From Intoshia linei (taxonomy: Eukaryota; Orthonectida; Rhopaluridae), in NCBI GenBank assembly GCA_001642005.1, contig LWCA01000541.1, forward strand, positions 1 through 24,007: 24,007 nt of DNA, read 5' to 3'. Each line of letters opens with the position of its first letter. The stretch's first letter is position 1. The notes beneath the pieces are model-generated. The model saw only the letters and a list, made by a program, of their open reading frames with translations. It made no database searches and was not told where the DNA came from. The translations under genes were made by a program, and so were the position numbers. Positions 1-9,739 of this stretch are shown piece by piece.

Positions 1-661
1 TCAGAGATATGCTTCATAGAAGGGACAATGAATTCTGTAAAATACACAAAAGTGCTACAAGACTATTTATTAAATTGCAGGGATTATTTTGATGTGTTTC
101 AACAAGACAATGCATCAGTACACGTATCTAAATATACAAAAGAGTGGTTATTAAATAAAGGAATACATTTATTAAAATGGCCTGCTTATAGCCCTGACCT
201 CAATTAAATCGAAAATTTATGGGAAATTCTTTGAAGGGATATATACTTACACAATAAACAATATTCATCATTAAAATATCTCAAATTATCCATTATAGCA
301 GCATATGGCAATATTAAACAAAATGTAATTAAAAATCTCATTAATTCGATGCCAAGTCGAATTTTTCACGTTATTAAAAAAACGGATATTGTACTAGTTG
401 AAGTTATTAAAACATATATTCATTTCATTATCATTAATATTAAGTTATTTTAACTAAATTGTTCTCGACTTTTTTCCAATAGAAATTTGAAGATTTTCTT
501 TAAATTTGATTAATTAAGCATAAGTTTTAATTAAATTTTTTTATCTTATTAAATCGAGCAATACTTGTGATTATAATATTATTTCGAAATGGCAAATTTC
601 AATTATTTTAAGGTTTTAAAATACTTTCTGTAAATGTCCCAAACTTTTTTCTATTAGTGTA
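1..661 (+). mobile_element. Tc1-type (DD34E) transposon, 3' part, degenerate
   Basis: The first ~430 bases read as the C-terminal part of a Tc1 transposase. A frame from base 1 gives CFIEGTMNSVKY, then QQDNASVH (second catalytic Asp), then WPAYSPDLN, a TAA stop in place of the expected Pro, then IENLWE (catalytic Glu). Counting the stop, 34 positions separate the Asp and Glu, the DD34E spacing of the Tc1 family. A further TGA interrupts the frame after WEIL, so this copy is dead. A non-coding 3' flank runs to a terminal motif near 635-661 whose reverse complement starts TACACTAATAGAAAAAAGTT and is followed by TTGGGACA, typical of Tc1-like inverted repeats; it ends on a TA. The 5' half is outside the window, so the inverted repeat cannot be paired. 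Confidence 0.85.
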
Positions 662-802
662 GTTAAAAATTTATGAGTAAAAGGTTAATAAGTAATGTAT
701 TTATTTTACAAACAGCTGGGTGTTTTTTGAATCATAAATTGTAATTGTTTTATGACAATTTTATGTTTACGCAATACGTAATGTATTTTATGCTGTTGAA
801 GA

Positions 803-870
803 CATCATAAATGGTAACATCAAAAAAGGTAATTTTCACGTTAAAAAACCAGATTACCATTTTTTTTTTA
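803..870 (+). repeat. dispersed repeat family A, copy 1
   Basis: A short copy of a sequence that recurs at 8990-9085, 13130-13309, 15302-15372 and 15412-15572, always in the same orientation. The shared core runs ATAAATGG.AAC.TCAAAAAA, a stretch containing TTTTCACG, AAAACCA, and AGATTACCA followed by T-richness. This is the shortest recognisable copy. The surrounding 662-925 stretch otherwise holds nothing I can identify. Confidence 0.6.
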
Positions 871-925
871 TTTCGAAACTATTTTATTAAAACAAAAAAT
901 TTAAAATAATTAATAGTTCTACAAT

Positions 926-1544
926 CAGAGCCGTTTTAAAAAATGGGCAATATGGGCTGTAGCCCAGGGTCACTCATTAAAAAAGGCAACCAAATTAATA
1001 AAAGTACTTTACCTTTATATTTTAAAAAAAAGCCCCAATTTATTAAAAAATACCCCAATTTCTTTCAATGATGACTGCAAATTGCAAATGTGAAAGAACT
1101 TTTTCTAGACTAAAAATAGTTAAGAATGAACTTCGAAATTGCTTAGCTCAACCTCGTTTGAATGCGCTCTCATTAATGTCATATTATAATCAGTTTTGAT
1201 AATATCATATCTAATTTTTCTCAGAAAAAAGTGAGAAAACAACATTTCTGAAAAATTGTCAAGAATTTTTTGTGATTGCATAGTGCATATTTTCAACAAA
1301 GTAAACTTTGTTCATTAATTAAGTAAGTTTTTGTTAAAAAAATAAAAGTTACTAGAAACCTACATAATATCTTTTAATGCTTTTATTAATGCTCAAAGAA
1401 ATAAGACTCTAAGTCTTCAACCAACAGTATGGCCTGTCTTCTAAAAAGGGGCCCTAAAATTTTTTAATCGTTTCGCTCCAAACTTTAAAGGGCCTTCGGC
1501 CCTTTGCTTAGCCCAGAGCCACGAAGTGGCTTAAGACGGCTCTG
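926..1544 (+). mobile_element. hAT transposon, complete but internally deleted (619 bp)
   Basis: The left end reads CAGAGCCGTTTTAA and the reverse complement of the right end reads CAGAGCCGTCTTAA, giving terminal inverted repeats. The eight flanking bases are tctacaat on the left and cttacaat on the right, a near-perfect 8-bp target-site duplication as expected for hAT elements. Inside is the C-terminal dimerisation segment of a hAT transposase (1068-1199). Near the right end are two GC-rich hairpins, GGGCC-TTC-GGCCC (about 1490-1502) and AGCCAC-GAA-GTGGCT (about 1516-1531); a third, TGGGCT-GT-AGCCCA, lies near 953-966. Most of the transposase is missing, so the copy would need a transposase supplied from elsewhere. 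Confidence 0.85.
1068..1199 (+). pseudogene. hAT transposase C-terminal dimerisation remnant
   Basis: A 43-codon open stretch inside the 619-bp hAT element. It reads NCKCERTFSRLKIVKNELRN, then LAQPRLNALSLMSYY, then TGA. The pattern ERxFSxLKxxKxxLRxxxxxxRLxxLxLMS is the hallmark of the hAT family C-terminal dimerisation region, which ends full-length transposases. The catalytic DDE region and N-terminal BED finger are absent, so this is a fragment rather than a working gene. Confidence 0.8.
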
Positions 1545-2199
1545 CTTACAATTGAAAAAAAGATTATTCTGATAGAGCTTATTCAATTTGATATAAATAG
1601 AAAATTTCAACCCCAGAAGTCTATGCATTCCCGGTGAAAAATAATTTTTAATATATTATCAACCAATATTTTTCAAATGTTAAATTAAAAGTAAAATAAT
1701 CATACAATTTCAAAAAAAAGTGCATTGAACTTCTACACATTTCCAATAAATAAATATGGGTGAAAATCTATATAACTGATTCCTTCCGATTTTTCATATT
1801 AAAATGTTTCATGTATATTCAAACACAGTATTAGTTATGGCCTATAATATTTTTTTTATTCTAGGACAATTAGTTATTATTATTTCTCACATAAAATTTT
1901 ACCAATCTTTTAAAAAATAAAGAAAATAAGTACAGAACTGAATTACAATAAAAATACCTCATCTAAACAAATTTCAACTAGAAACTGATATTTTGATTGT
2001 GTTTTTGTTAGAATACAATTGGGAGGTAAATCCAGTTCATTCAAATCTATATAATTATGAGAATAATAAACAGAAGCGATATGATCGTTAAAACAGATCC
2101 GAACATAACGTACCAAGACACTCTTATGGGCCTCGAAAAAAATTTTGTAAAATGTGCTTATTTAAAAATATATTCTAGATTCCATTAATATTAATAGAA
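1545..2199. other. intergenic, no gene seen
   Basis: AT-rich sequence with many stops in all frames. I see no coding segment, RNA gene or repeat that I can name between the hAT element and the hAT-like terminus at 2200. Confidence 0.5.
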
Positions 2200-2245
2200 C
2201 AGTGTATCCCAAATAGTGCACCGCGGCGCATTCATGCGCCGAAAG
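2200..2245 (+). mobile_element. hAT-like 5' terminus with GC hairpin, solo
   Basis: The stretch begins CAGTGTATCCCAAATAGTG and continues into a GC-rich block holding a perfect hairpin CGGCGCA-TTCA-TGCGCCG at 2224-2241. The form CAGTGTxTCCCAAA followed by a GCCGCGG-type block is a common start of hAT elements in animal genomes. No matching right end (a TTTGGGA..CACTG form) is visible downstream, so this looks like an orphan end of a deleted copy. The assignment rests on the look of the terminus only. The rest of 2246-2713 shows nothing recognisable. Confidence 0.4.
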
Positions 2246-2713
2246 CTGAATCTGATTTTTTTTTTTTGACAATCTATAATTTAAAATTATAAAAATATTT
2301 TATAATAAGATATAATAACAATACTAAGTATAAGTCTTATTGAGCCTCTTTATAAAATATCATGCAACTCAAATCGGTATAAAGTTTTTATATATTCCAA
2401 AATATATTAGTTATTATAATTTCAGTTGGTCAAAATTATTAAAAATTAATTACCCAAATTTATTCTCAAAATAGCGGGACTAATTTCATTGGTACGAATT
2501 TCGTATTCTTCGTGTTCAATTTTTTTATCCTGTTCAATAAAATTGTACATTCAAATTAAAGTTCATTTAAAATTAAGTTACTGAGAAATTCTCAGTGAGA
2601 ATGACAAATGTTAAGTTTTAAAGTATTTTTCTAACAATTTTTTGAGATTCGTGAAATATAACATTATACAATGAAGCATTTATCAAACAATATATTCTGT
2701 CTCAATTAAAATA

Positions 2714-2719
2714 TTTATT
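2714..2719 (-). terminator. poly(A) signal AATAAA for the zinc-finger/TSC22-like gene
   Basis: On the minus strand AATAAA lies 17 nt past the TGA stop of the zinc-finger/TSC22-like gene. This would give a very short 3' UTR, in keeping with the compact gene structure here. Confidence 0.5.
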
Positions 2720-2736
2720 AACACAATATATGATTT

Positions 2737-4351
2737 TCAAAGCAATATATTATCGGATATTTTAGATTGGAGAGAATTATTTTTTAAAACAAGCCGATTA
2801 TTTTCAATTTTTAGGGTATTTATCTCTTGATGTAATTTTTTTATATGCATTGTTACATTACTTTTTATTTTTTCTAGACAAAAATAAAAATGATTAAAAT
2901 AAAGCATACCTATAACAGATTCAATAGTTGTATAAACGTTTTCGTTGAATATCTTGGATAAGTCAATTTCTTGATGAAAATTTGGATTATGAAAACTGTT
3001 AGTTATATTATTATCATTATTAGAAAAAGGGTCAACCGATAAATATTTACAATCCTCTTGAGTAGAAATTGAATTATCTGTGGTTGGTTGGAGTTTAACT
3101 GGATCCGTTTCAATTTTAACTTGAACAATGTCAATGGAACCTTTCGGTTCAATCTGTGAACCTAATTTATTCAATTCAGAGATTAGTGAAAGTGGAGGTT
3201 CTTGGGAGGTAGATTGTACTTTTTTATTTGAATTATCTGATTCATTACAAGTTAAAGAGGTGTTACTATTAACTTGCTTTACTTTTTTAAGAATTTCAAA
3301 GTTCTTGTGTTTGTCGCCACTTTCAATTTGATCAATTGTACTGTTAATTAGTTTCAATGATGTTAAAACTGATAATGAGTTGAGTTTATTGTCCACGGTT
3401 AGGTTATTGTTATGCTTGGATTCATTCTTTATAGAATCATCTTTTTTCAACATGGATGCAGGATAATCAGAAACAGATTGTTCACTACGTTTCAATAAAA
3501 AAGCCTTAGTTTTAATCGGACTTAATATTTTAGCAATTTTAATGTTTCTGTGTTTATCAACACTTTGAATTTCGTCAATTGTATTATTAATTAATTTTAA
3601 AGGTGTTAAAACTGATAGTTGTTCCAGCTCATTTTTCATAATTATTTTACTGCCATGTTTGAAGTCTTTTTTATCTCTATAATCCTCTTTTTTTAAAATC
3701 TTACAATGTTTCAACTTAAAGGGGTTAGCTGGTGATCTAAAAAATTATAATTAATCTAAAACTTAAAAGTATACGTAACGTAAGGTTCAAATTCATTAAG
3801 AGTCGTGACACATTTATCTCTGTGGTGATATCTAATATGATACGCCATGCTAGTAGCTTTAATAGCTTTGTTACAATATTGACAGGTTATAAGATTAATT
3901 TCTTTACCACAAAATTTAACATGAGTATTTTTAAAATATTGTGGTTGCACAAAAACTTTATCGCAATTTTTACATTTGAGTCGTTTTGCAATTTTATAAA
4001 CTCTATCACTGTCAATTTCAACAAATGTATCGTTCAGCTAAATTTAAAAGTCGAAATACAATGTAGTAAAATTGATGTAAATTAAAATTTAATTATTATT
4101 AACAATATAAACCTTTTCCATATAATGGTCCACAGCCCAATGTTCAATTTCATTTCCTTGTATTTTTTTATGGCAAAGTTTGCATGTGAAAATTTTTACA
4201 TCTATATTTTTATAGTCTCTTTTAATAATCTCATTTTACCTTGTTGATTAATAAATTTTTCAAGTTTTTTAGATTTTGACAATGTAAAATGACTCGACAC
4301 ATCGTTATGCCAATTTTTTAGTCTTTTTTTTGATCGTTTCATTGAAATCAT
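2737..4351 (-). CDS. zinc-finger protein with TSC22-like leucine-zipper tail, 5 exons
   Basis: My splice model on the minus strand is exons 4351-4240, 4201-4113, 4037-3775, 3736-2910 and 2873-2737, with introns of 38, 75, 38 and 36 nt, all GT-AG and in phase. It gives 475 aa. Residues 44-63 hold a C-x2-C-x10-H-x4-H finger, 89-110 a C-x2-C-x13-H-x3-C finger and 119-138 a C-x2-C-x11-H-x3-H finger. The middle is polar and low in complexity, with a segment repeated twice (LSVLTPLKLINNTIDEI and LSVLTSLKLINSTIDQI). The last ~50 residues run TIESVI, then a heptad-like segment with LKIENNRLVLKNNSL, and resemble the TSC-box plus leucine zipper. The role is probably nucleic-acid or protein binding with dimerisation through the zipper. 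The start could be Met1 or Met4. A good donor (CCAT|GTAAGT, near 4412) suggests a 5' UTR intron. The paralogous gene lies 560 bp upstream. The exact function is unknown. Confidence 0.7.
2874..2909 (-). other. 36-nt in-frame intron splitting the TSC-box
   Basis: On the minus strand the stretch runs GTATGC...GTCTAG and is 36 nt long with no in-frame stop, so the gene reads through if it is retained. I call it an intron for two reasons. Removing it makes the protein align with the neighbouring TSC22-like gene without a gap. That gene also has a clear 38-nt intron at the same codon and phase (5100-5137). Retention would add 12 mostly hydrophobic or aromatic residues in the middle of the TSC-box. 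Confidence 0.65.
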
Positions 4352-4566
4352 TATATTTTTAACTTTATTATTTTATAACAAAATTTTTTATTGATTTCTA
4401 CACAACTTACATGGAGATTTAAAAATATACACAATTTTCACTATAAAAAAAATTTACTACGCAACGTGTGTTTATAAAATATTTTTCCTTTTACAATATA
4501 TACTTTTATCTAGGTTATTTACAAATTAAGTTAATACTTAACACTTAGTACCAATTTAATAAATAC

Positions 4567-4790
4567 TTAAAAATACCAAGTATGTATAAATAATTAACGG
4601 AATCAGCACTTTATAAACATTTCATGTGAATTTTACTAAAATTGCAAAGGATTGTAATAAATATAAAAATGATAATAATAAAGTTGTATTAATTTTAGTA
4701 ATTCGTTGTTGTAATTTTACTTTAAATTTTAAACAAAATCTTTTGAAAATGAAAATTTGAGATTAAAAAATTTCGTAGCAATAAAAATGA
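4567..4790 (+). repeat. dispersed repeat family B, copy 1
   Basis: A stretch of about 220 bp similar to 10726-10925 in the same orientation. Shared blocks include AATTAACGGAATCAGCACTT, TGAATTTTAC, AATATAAAAAT.ATAATAA, GTAATTCGTTGTTGTA and CGTAGCAAT. It lies in the 560-bp space between the two TSC22-like genes and shows no coding potential. The rest of 4352-4911 holds nothing else I can identify. Confidence 0.7.
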
Positions 4791-4911
4791 TATAGAATCT
4801 TCTAGAATGATAACACAGAGACAGACAAAAAGTTATATATATAAGTTAAGGATAAATTATATGTAAAAATAATAAAACAGATAATATAAACATATAATTA
4901 TAAATTATGTA

Positions 4912-7587
4912 CTATCTTTTATCATGATCATCTATATTTTTTCGAAAATGCATATTTTTAAGATTATTAAGAGTGTCACTATCAGCCCTGGATTTGAGAA
5001 AATGGTTTTCAATTGACATTTGTTTATTATCCATTTGTAAATTGTTAATTTGATCTTTTAAACCCTTAACTTCATTAGCAATATTGTTTTTAATAATTTC
5101 TAAATTAAAATTAATGAAAAATGTAGTAAAAACATACGCATAGTTGACTCAATAGAACTGAAATACTTTTGGGTGAAAATGGGATTATAATTTTCACTTT
5201 CGTTGAGTTTTTCATTAATTACAGAAATATTTGGAATTTTAATATTTTTGATGGGATCAGGAATATTAGTTGATTCATCCCTTTTATTCTTTAAATCTTT
5301 TTTTATTGTAAAATTTTGGAAAATTAAATTATTTACATCGAGTATCTTGGAACCAAAATCATAAGAATCTGGATCGGAAGGTTTAATAATTTTTTCTTCA
5401 ATTTGTACAAATATTTTATCAAATTCGGTTTTTGAAGTAGGAGAAATAATACCGTCATTTTTACATTTGGCATTTGGTTGTAAAGTTTTGATATTGGGTA
5501 CTGTAGCATAGTTTGGATTTTTATATTTTTTTTCCTTTTCTGGAATTTGACTAACGCTTTCAGTTCTTTGACATTTTGTAGCTGGAGCAGCAAATTTCAT
5601 TTCATTTTTGTACTTTGTAGTATCGTCTTTTTTTAAAATTTTATCTCTAGAATCTTTTTTGGTGAGATCTGGGTGTTGATTTATTTTTTCTCGTAAATGT
5701 GCATGAGTTTTTTCTTTCTTTGGTTCTTTCCTAGCTTCTTTATGAAATTCTTCCTTTTTATCTTTTTTACAGATTTGAGCTTCATTGGTTTCTTTAACAA
5801 TTTTTTCCTTTTTCGAAGCATTTATTGCATTTTCCAAATCTTTGTGTACGGTTTTTACTTTTTTTAAAACTGTAATCTGGCCATCTTTTTCTCTCGTTTT
5901 TTCTTTTCTTATAAATGATTGTATTTCAATTTCCTTAGGTGCAGTTTTATTCACTTCACCTTTAAAATTGTCATTTTCTTTCATCAATTTATCCTTTTTT
6001 AAACATGGTTGGTTATCAGATTCTTTAAGTAATCTTTCCTTTTTGATTGTTACATTTTCACAGATGTCTTTGAAATATTTTTCTTTTTTTGTTGCATTTA
6101 AAAATCCTGCATCACAGTCCTTTTTAAGTTTAACGTTTTTTTTGATAATTTGAATTTCAGAATCCTTACTAGCTTGTTTTTCGTTTTTAAGAGATACACA
6201 AATGTGGGCATCAACGTCTTTAGGTTTGTCAATTTTGTTTGCATTAGAAACAAAAGATTCAGCAGATTCTTTTCGTATAATTTTAGATTTTTTCGTAATA
6301 TTTAGTTGATTTTCAATTTGTTCCTTAAGAATTTTATCCTTTTTAAGTGGTAAACTAATTTGAGAATCAATACAATCTTTTTTCAAATTTTTTTTATTGA
6401 TTGAAACTTGATCAATTTTTTCCTTTTTTGGAATAAATTTTTTAACATCTGGTAAATCATTGATAGTTAATTTATCCATTTTTACGGATATGCATTTTTG
6501 AATTTCACCTTCTTTTTTTTCCTTTTTAATACAAGCTGGATTTTCCGTGATTTTTATCCTTTCTTTATCTAGTTTAAAAGAATTTTTATCTTTTTTCCCA
6601 GCGATACATACATTTTTTGTGGAATTAATTTCAGTTTTAGGAATATCAATTTTTGATCCACATTTAAAACAATCCTCTTTGGGAACTTTGTCCTTTTTAA
6701 ATGTAGAACTAATATCGTTTTGAGCATCAAACTCCTTTTTAAATTTGACTTCAGTTTTATTTTTGGTGGATAAATCCAAAAGAGTTTCTTTATGATCAAT
6801 ATGCATTGTTGAGTGTGCTTTAACAGTATTGATTAAAGAAGAATTAAATTTCATTGAATTTGCATAATCAACGCTAATATTTCCTGTATATAATGCATTT
6901 TTTTGTTTTTTAATGTCTGTATTATTATTGTGAGCTTTAACCACATTTGAATCATCATAATTTCTAGAATTTAATTCATTTGTTTGACTAGAAATGGACA
7001 TAATTGAAACAAAATTGGGATTTGAAATTCCATGAGTAACATTTTGATTAGTCATATTATTAATAAATTTTTGAGAGTTATCATTAGATATTTTTCGTAC
7101 AAATGTATTTACTTCAGCTGCATTGACATTTTTTTGTTTGTCTTTAACTTTATCGTTAAAATTTCTAGAAACGTCATCTCCTATATTTCCAAAACAAAAA
7201 TTAAATTCTTGAGTAGGGCTATAATCCAAACAATTCCAATTTCCCCGAGTAAATTGTTTAGATTTAGTTTTAACCTTAAACCGACCTTTCTCCTTGACAT
7301 CCTCATAAATAGGCATGTCATTTGGAGATATTGGAACCATTCGAATTCGTTCATTCATCAACTGTCTTATAAAACAAATTACAGCTCCATTCAATGGATC
7401 CTTCTTAACTTTTACAGTTTGATTTTCTTGGCTTGGAAATCTGAAACAATAATCAATAATTGCATTTAAAATAATACTTTTCGTTCAATTTATTCTTTTG
7501 TATATTCATGTTCAAATTTTCATTTTCTAAATTGCCTGAAATTGGAATAGTGTTAAATGCGTCTTCATGACTGTCAGAAATCGACAT
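4912..7587 (-). CDS. TSC22/Bunched-like long protein with lysine-rich repeats, 3 exons
   Basis: The model is exons 7587-7478, 7440-5138 and 5099-4912 with introns of 37 and 38 nt, giving 866 aa. Two features place it in the TSC22 family. At residues 89-110 is GRFKV followed by RGNWNCLDY, matching the RFKVxxx..RGRWxCxDF/Y motif of long TSC22 isoforms. At the C-terminus IESTM and then a segment with EVKGLKDQINNLQMDN and IENHFLKS match the TSC-box and leucine zipper. Family members form homo- and heterodimers through the zipper and act in growth control and transcription. Compared with the family as I remember it, the box-to-zipper spacing is about four residues (one helical turn) shorter. The central 285-642 region is a degenerate lysine-rich repeat. 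The start ATG lies in the short first exon; without splicing only a TTG would be available in the large exon. It is a paralogue of the gene just downstream. Confidence 0.75.
5625..6698 (-). repeat. degenerate ~16-residue lysine-rich protein repeat
   Basis: Within the TSC22-like gene a KKxK motif (KKDK, KKEK, KKER, KKVK and variants) recurs about 18 times. Neighbouring copies are mostly 15-20 residues apart, or about twice that (28-34) where one unit has decayed. Each unit reads roughly KK(D/E)K..K(E/D), then 8-10 variable residues with an acidic start. This is a 48-bp minisatellite-like coding expansion that has drifted. It is strongly charged and probably disordered or helical. Confidence 0.75.
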
Positions 7588-8422
7588 ACGTTTTATAAAG
7601 TCAATATAAAGAATATAGGATTAGTGTAGATTGGAAATTTCCAGTAGTTATATTTTCACCCAGAGTAAATAAAATGAAGCATTCAATTTGGTTCAAAGCT
7701 ACTTTATATAGTAACAGCTTATTTAAAGTTTCAATCATAACTTTTAATCAAATGGGAGCAATATTTAGTTTTAAAATATTTTACAAATAAAATTAATAAA
7801 ATTCTTGCTATATTTTTGCATTATTATTTTTAAACATAATTACTATGACTATCTTGCTGTAATTAAAATTATAGCAACAATAATAAAGTCATTGTTATAC
7901 CCAATTTATTCAAAATTACGTCAAAAATATTTTTAAATTAAAATATAGTCATTTCTGGATAATTAATAATTATACCATGAAATGATTTAAATTGATCTAA
8001 TTTAACTTACGCGTTTGTCAATTAATATTAATAAAAAATGAAAATTACCAAAATTCATTCAAATATTTAAAATAAGTTACAATTAAAATTCTAGCTTCTT
8101 TGAGATTTGTTAAAATTAATACGCTCCACAATATTAAAATTTTCTCAACTTGTTAATAAAATATGCATGAAATAATTTAATTAATGTGAAATAATAATGT
8201 GCGTTATTTTACGTTCAATTTGATTGGCTACAGATATAAATGTTGATTACAACTAAGTTACATATTTGGCGCAAGTCTGTAAGGCAGATAATAAATAAAA
8301 AGAATTGATTTTTTCATTTTAATGCATACACACATGTTTATCATCTATTGAGAAAATTATTAGCGTTAATTTACGCTGACACCGTGGAAGACATTGTCAG
8401 GTATATTTTTTTTAATACAGAG
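7588..8422. other. intergenic, upstream of the TSC22-like gene
   Basis: AT-rich, with no conserved coding segment or RNA gene seen. It must carry the promoter of the minus-strand TSC22-like gene, but I cannot point to a convincing core element. Confidence 0.4.
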
Positions 8423-8483
8423 TAGTGCACTGATATAAACACTATTGTGCATCTATATAAATACTAGTGTGCATTCATATACG
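8423..8483 (+). repeat. short tandem repeat, ~22-nt unit, three copies
   Basis: Three imperfect units share TGCA, then 3-4 bases, then ATATA and AC/AG: TAGTGCACTGATATAAACAC, then TGTGCATCTATATAAATAC, then TGTGCATTCATATACGG. The downstream stretch to 8989 has no recognised gene. Confidence 0.45.
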
Positions 8484-8989
8484 GACCATTTTAACTTTTG
8501 ATTGTATATACACTGCATTATATCTCTCATTATATTATAACTCGGAATGGATTCGATATCTGTTAACGTATCTGTTAGCGTTAATGTATATATAAAGACA
8601 ATTTTATATTACAGTCACGCTCCGTGGGTCCTTTACTTGTATAAAAATGAATGTCTCCGTGTCTATGTAAATTTATTAAAACCATTTATTGAAAAAATTG
8701 ACAGTCGCAAAATTAAAAAAACTCAATTTCTAATACAATTTTTCACAGAGCGTGTTTTTATCTATTTTTCAGTTTCACAATTTGAGTCTGTCATGGTCAA
8801 AAACATAATTACTCCTTTTGTTTAAAAAAATCAGACTATAATTTAATAAAACATATATTATGGGACGCGTTTTAAACTCATTAACATTGTCGTTAATCTC
8901 AGCCTGAAAAACGCATACCTTCTTGTCAATACCCCAAATGACCCTTTGTTTTAAAAATGAAACATGTCCTAAATTTTTTTTAAACGTAA

Positions 8990-9085
8990 ATTCTGAGATA
9001 GTTTTTAAAATCATAAACATAATAATAAATGGAAACTTCAAAAAAATAATTTTCACGATCAAAATCCACATTACCATTCTTTTTT
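8990..9085 (+). repeat. dispersed repeat family A, copy 2
   Basis: It shares with the 13130 and 15412 copies the series TTCTGAGATA, TTTTTA.AATCATAA.CAT, ATAAATGG.AAC.TCAAAAAA, TTTTCACGATCAAAA, CCACA and TTACCA, and ends in a T-run. It is in the same orientation as the others. Confidence 0.65.
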
Positions 9086-9526
9086 AAAATCAAAATAGCC
9101 CTAGAATGGCATGTTTTTAACTATTAGATATACGAACTCAGACTGAAATTACTATATATACAAACATGTATCTTACAGTATTATTTCATGTTAAATATCA
9201 AAGTAAAATTGTATTTGTTTAGGAAAATTTCCAAGTTTCTCAATAATAATTCGAAATACATTAAAAATTATTGATAGCAAAAAAATAAATATACAATAAA
9301 TTTATCAAGTGTCTGTCCTTTTTATTAATTAATAATTATTAAATGGTATAAAATACATCATTAAAATAATATTTCAATGACCTTTTTATAAAAGAATATT
9401 GAAAAGGGATACAATAAAAATAAAAAAATATTTGGAACAACTATAATTTATATTTACATAATTATATAATTACACACTATGTATTAGGGTTGCCCTAATT
9501 TAAAATTTTTTTAATTTTTTATAGAC
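9086..9526. other. intergenic, no gene seen
   Basis: AT-rich sequence without coding features. The one structured spot is a perfect short inverted repeat, ATTAGGG-TTG-CCCTAAT, at about 9484-9500, just left of the hAT MITE. Confidence 0.45.
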
Positions 9527-9739
9527 CAGTGGTTTTCAACCTTTTTGTGTTCGCGACCCATTATAAACATAAAAAATTTTCTATATACTCCAAACATATC
9601 TTATCAATTCACATAAATGAAAATATTAAAAAAGCATATTCAGTTTTATTTATATTTTATACTGTGTTCAAATTCTCACAACCCCCTGATAAATTTCGCG
9701 ACCCCTCTAGCGGTCTGGACCCCCAGTTGAAAATTACTG
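9527..9739 (+). mobile_element. hAT MITE, 213 bp
   Basis: The left end reads CAGTGGTTTTCAAC and the reverse complement of the right end reads CAGTAATTTTCAAC, a clear terminal inverted repeat. The flanks are ttatagac and ctatagac, a 7/8 match at the 8-bp size of hAT target duplications. The CAGTGGTTxTCAACC terminus with an internal GCGACCC block is typical of hAT elements. There is no transposase remnant, so it is non-autonomous. An open frame crossing the element is incidental. Confidence 0.85.

Noticed and set aside
4202-4239. Reading straight through from MISMKRSKKRL without splicing
   Set aside because: It meets a stop (TAG) at once. Splicing the 38-nt intron yields a proper C-x2-C..H-x4-H finger in phase.
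5785-7469. Long plus-strand open frames opposite the TSC22-like gene
   Set aside because: They mirror the lysine-rich minus-strand coding repeat (Lys codons read as Phe/Leu on the other strand); no independent signal.
8547-9077. Two open frames, plus (8547-8825) and minus (8775-9077)
   Set aside because: AT-biased composition and no motif. The minus frame overlaps dispersed repeat A. Treated as chance.
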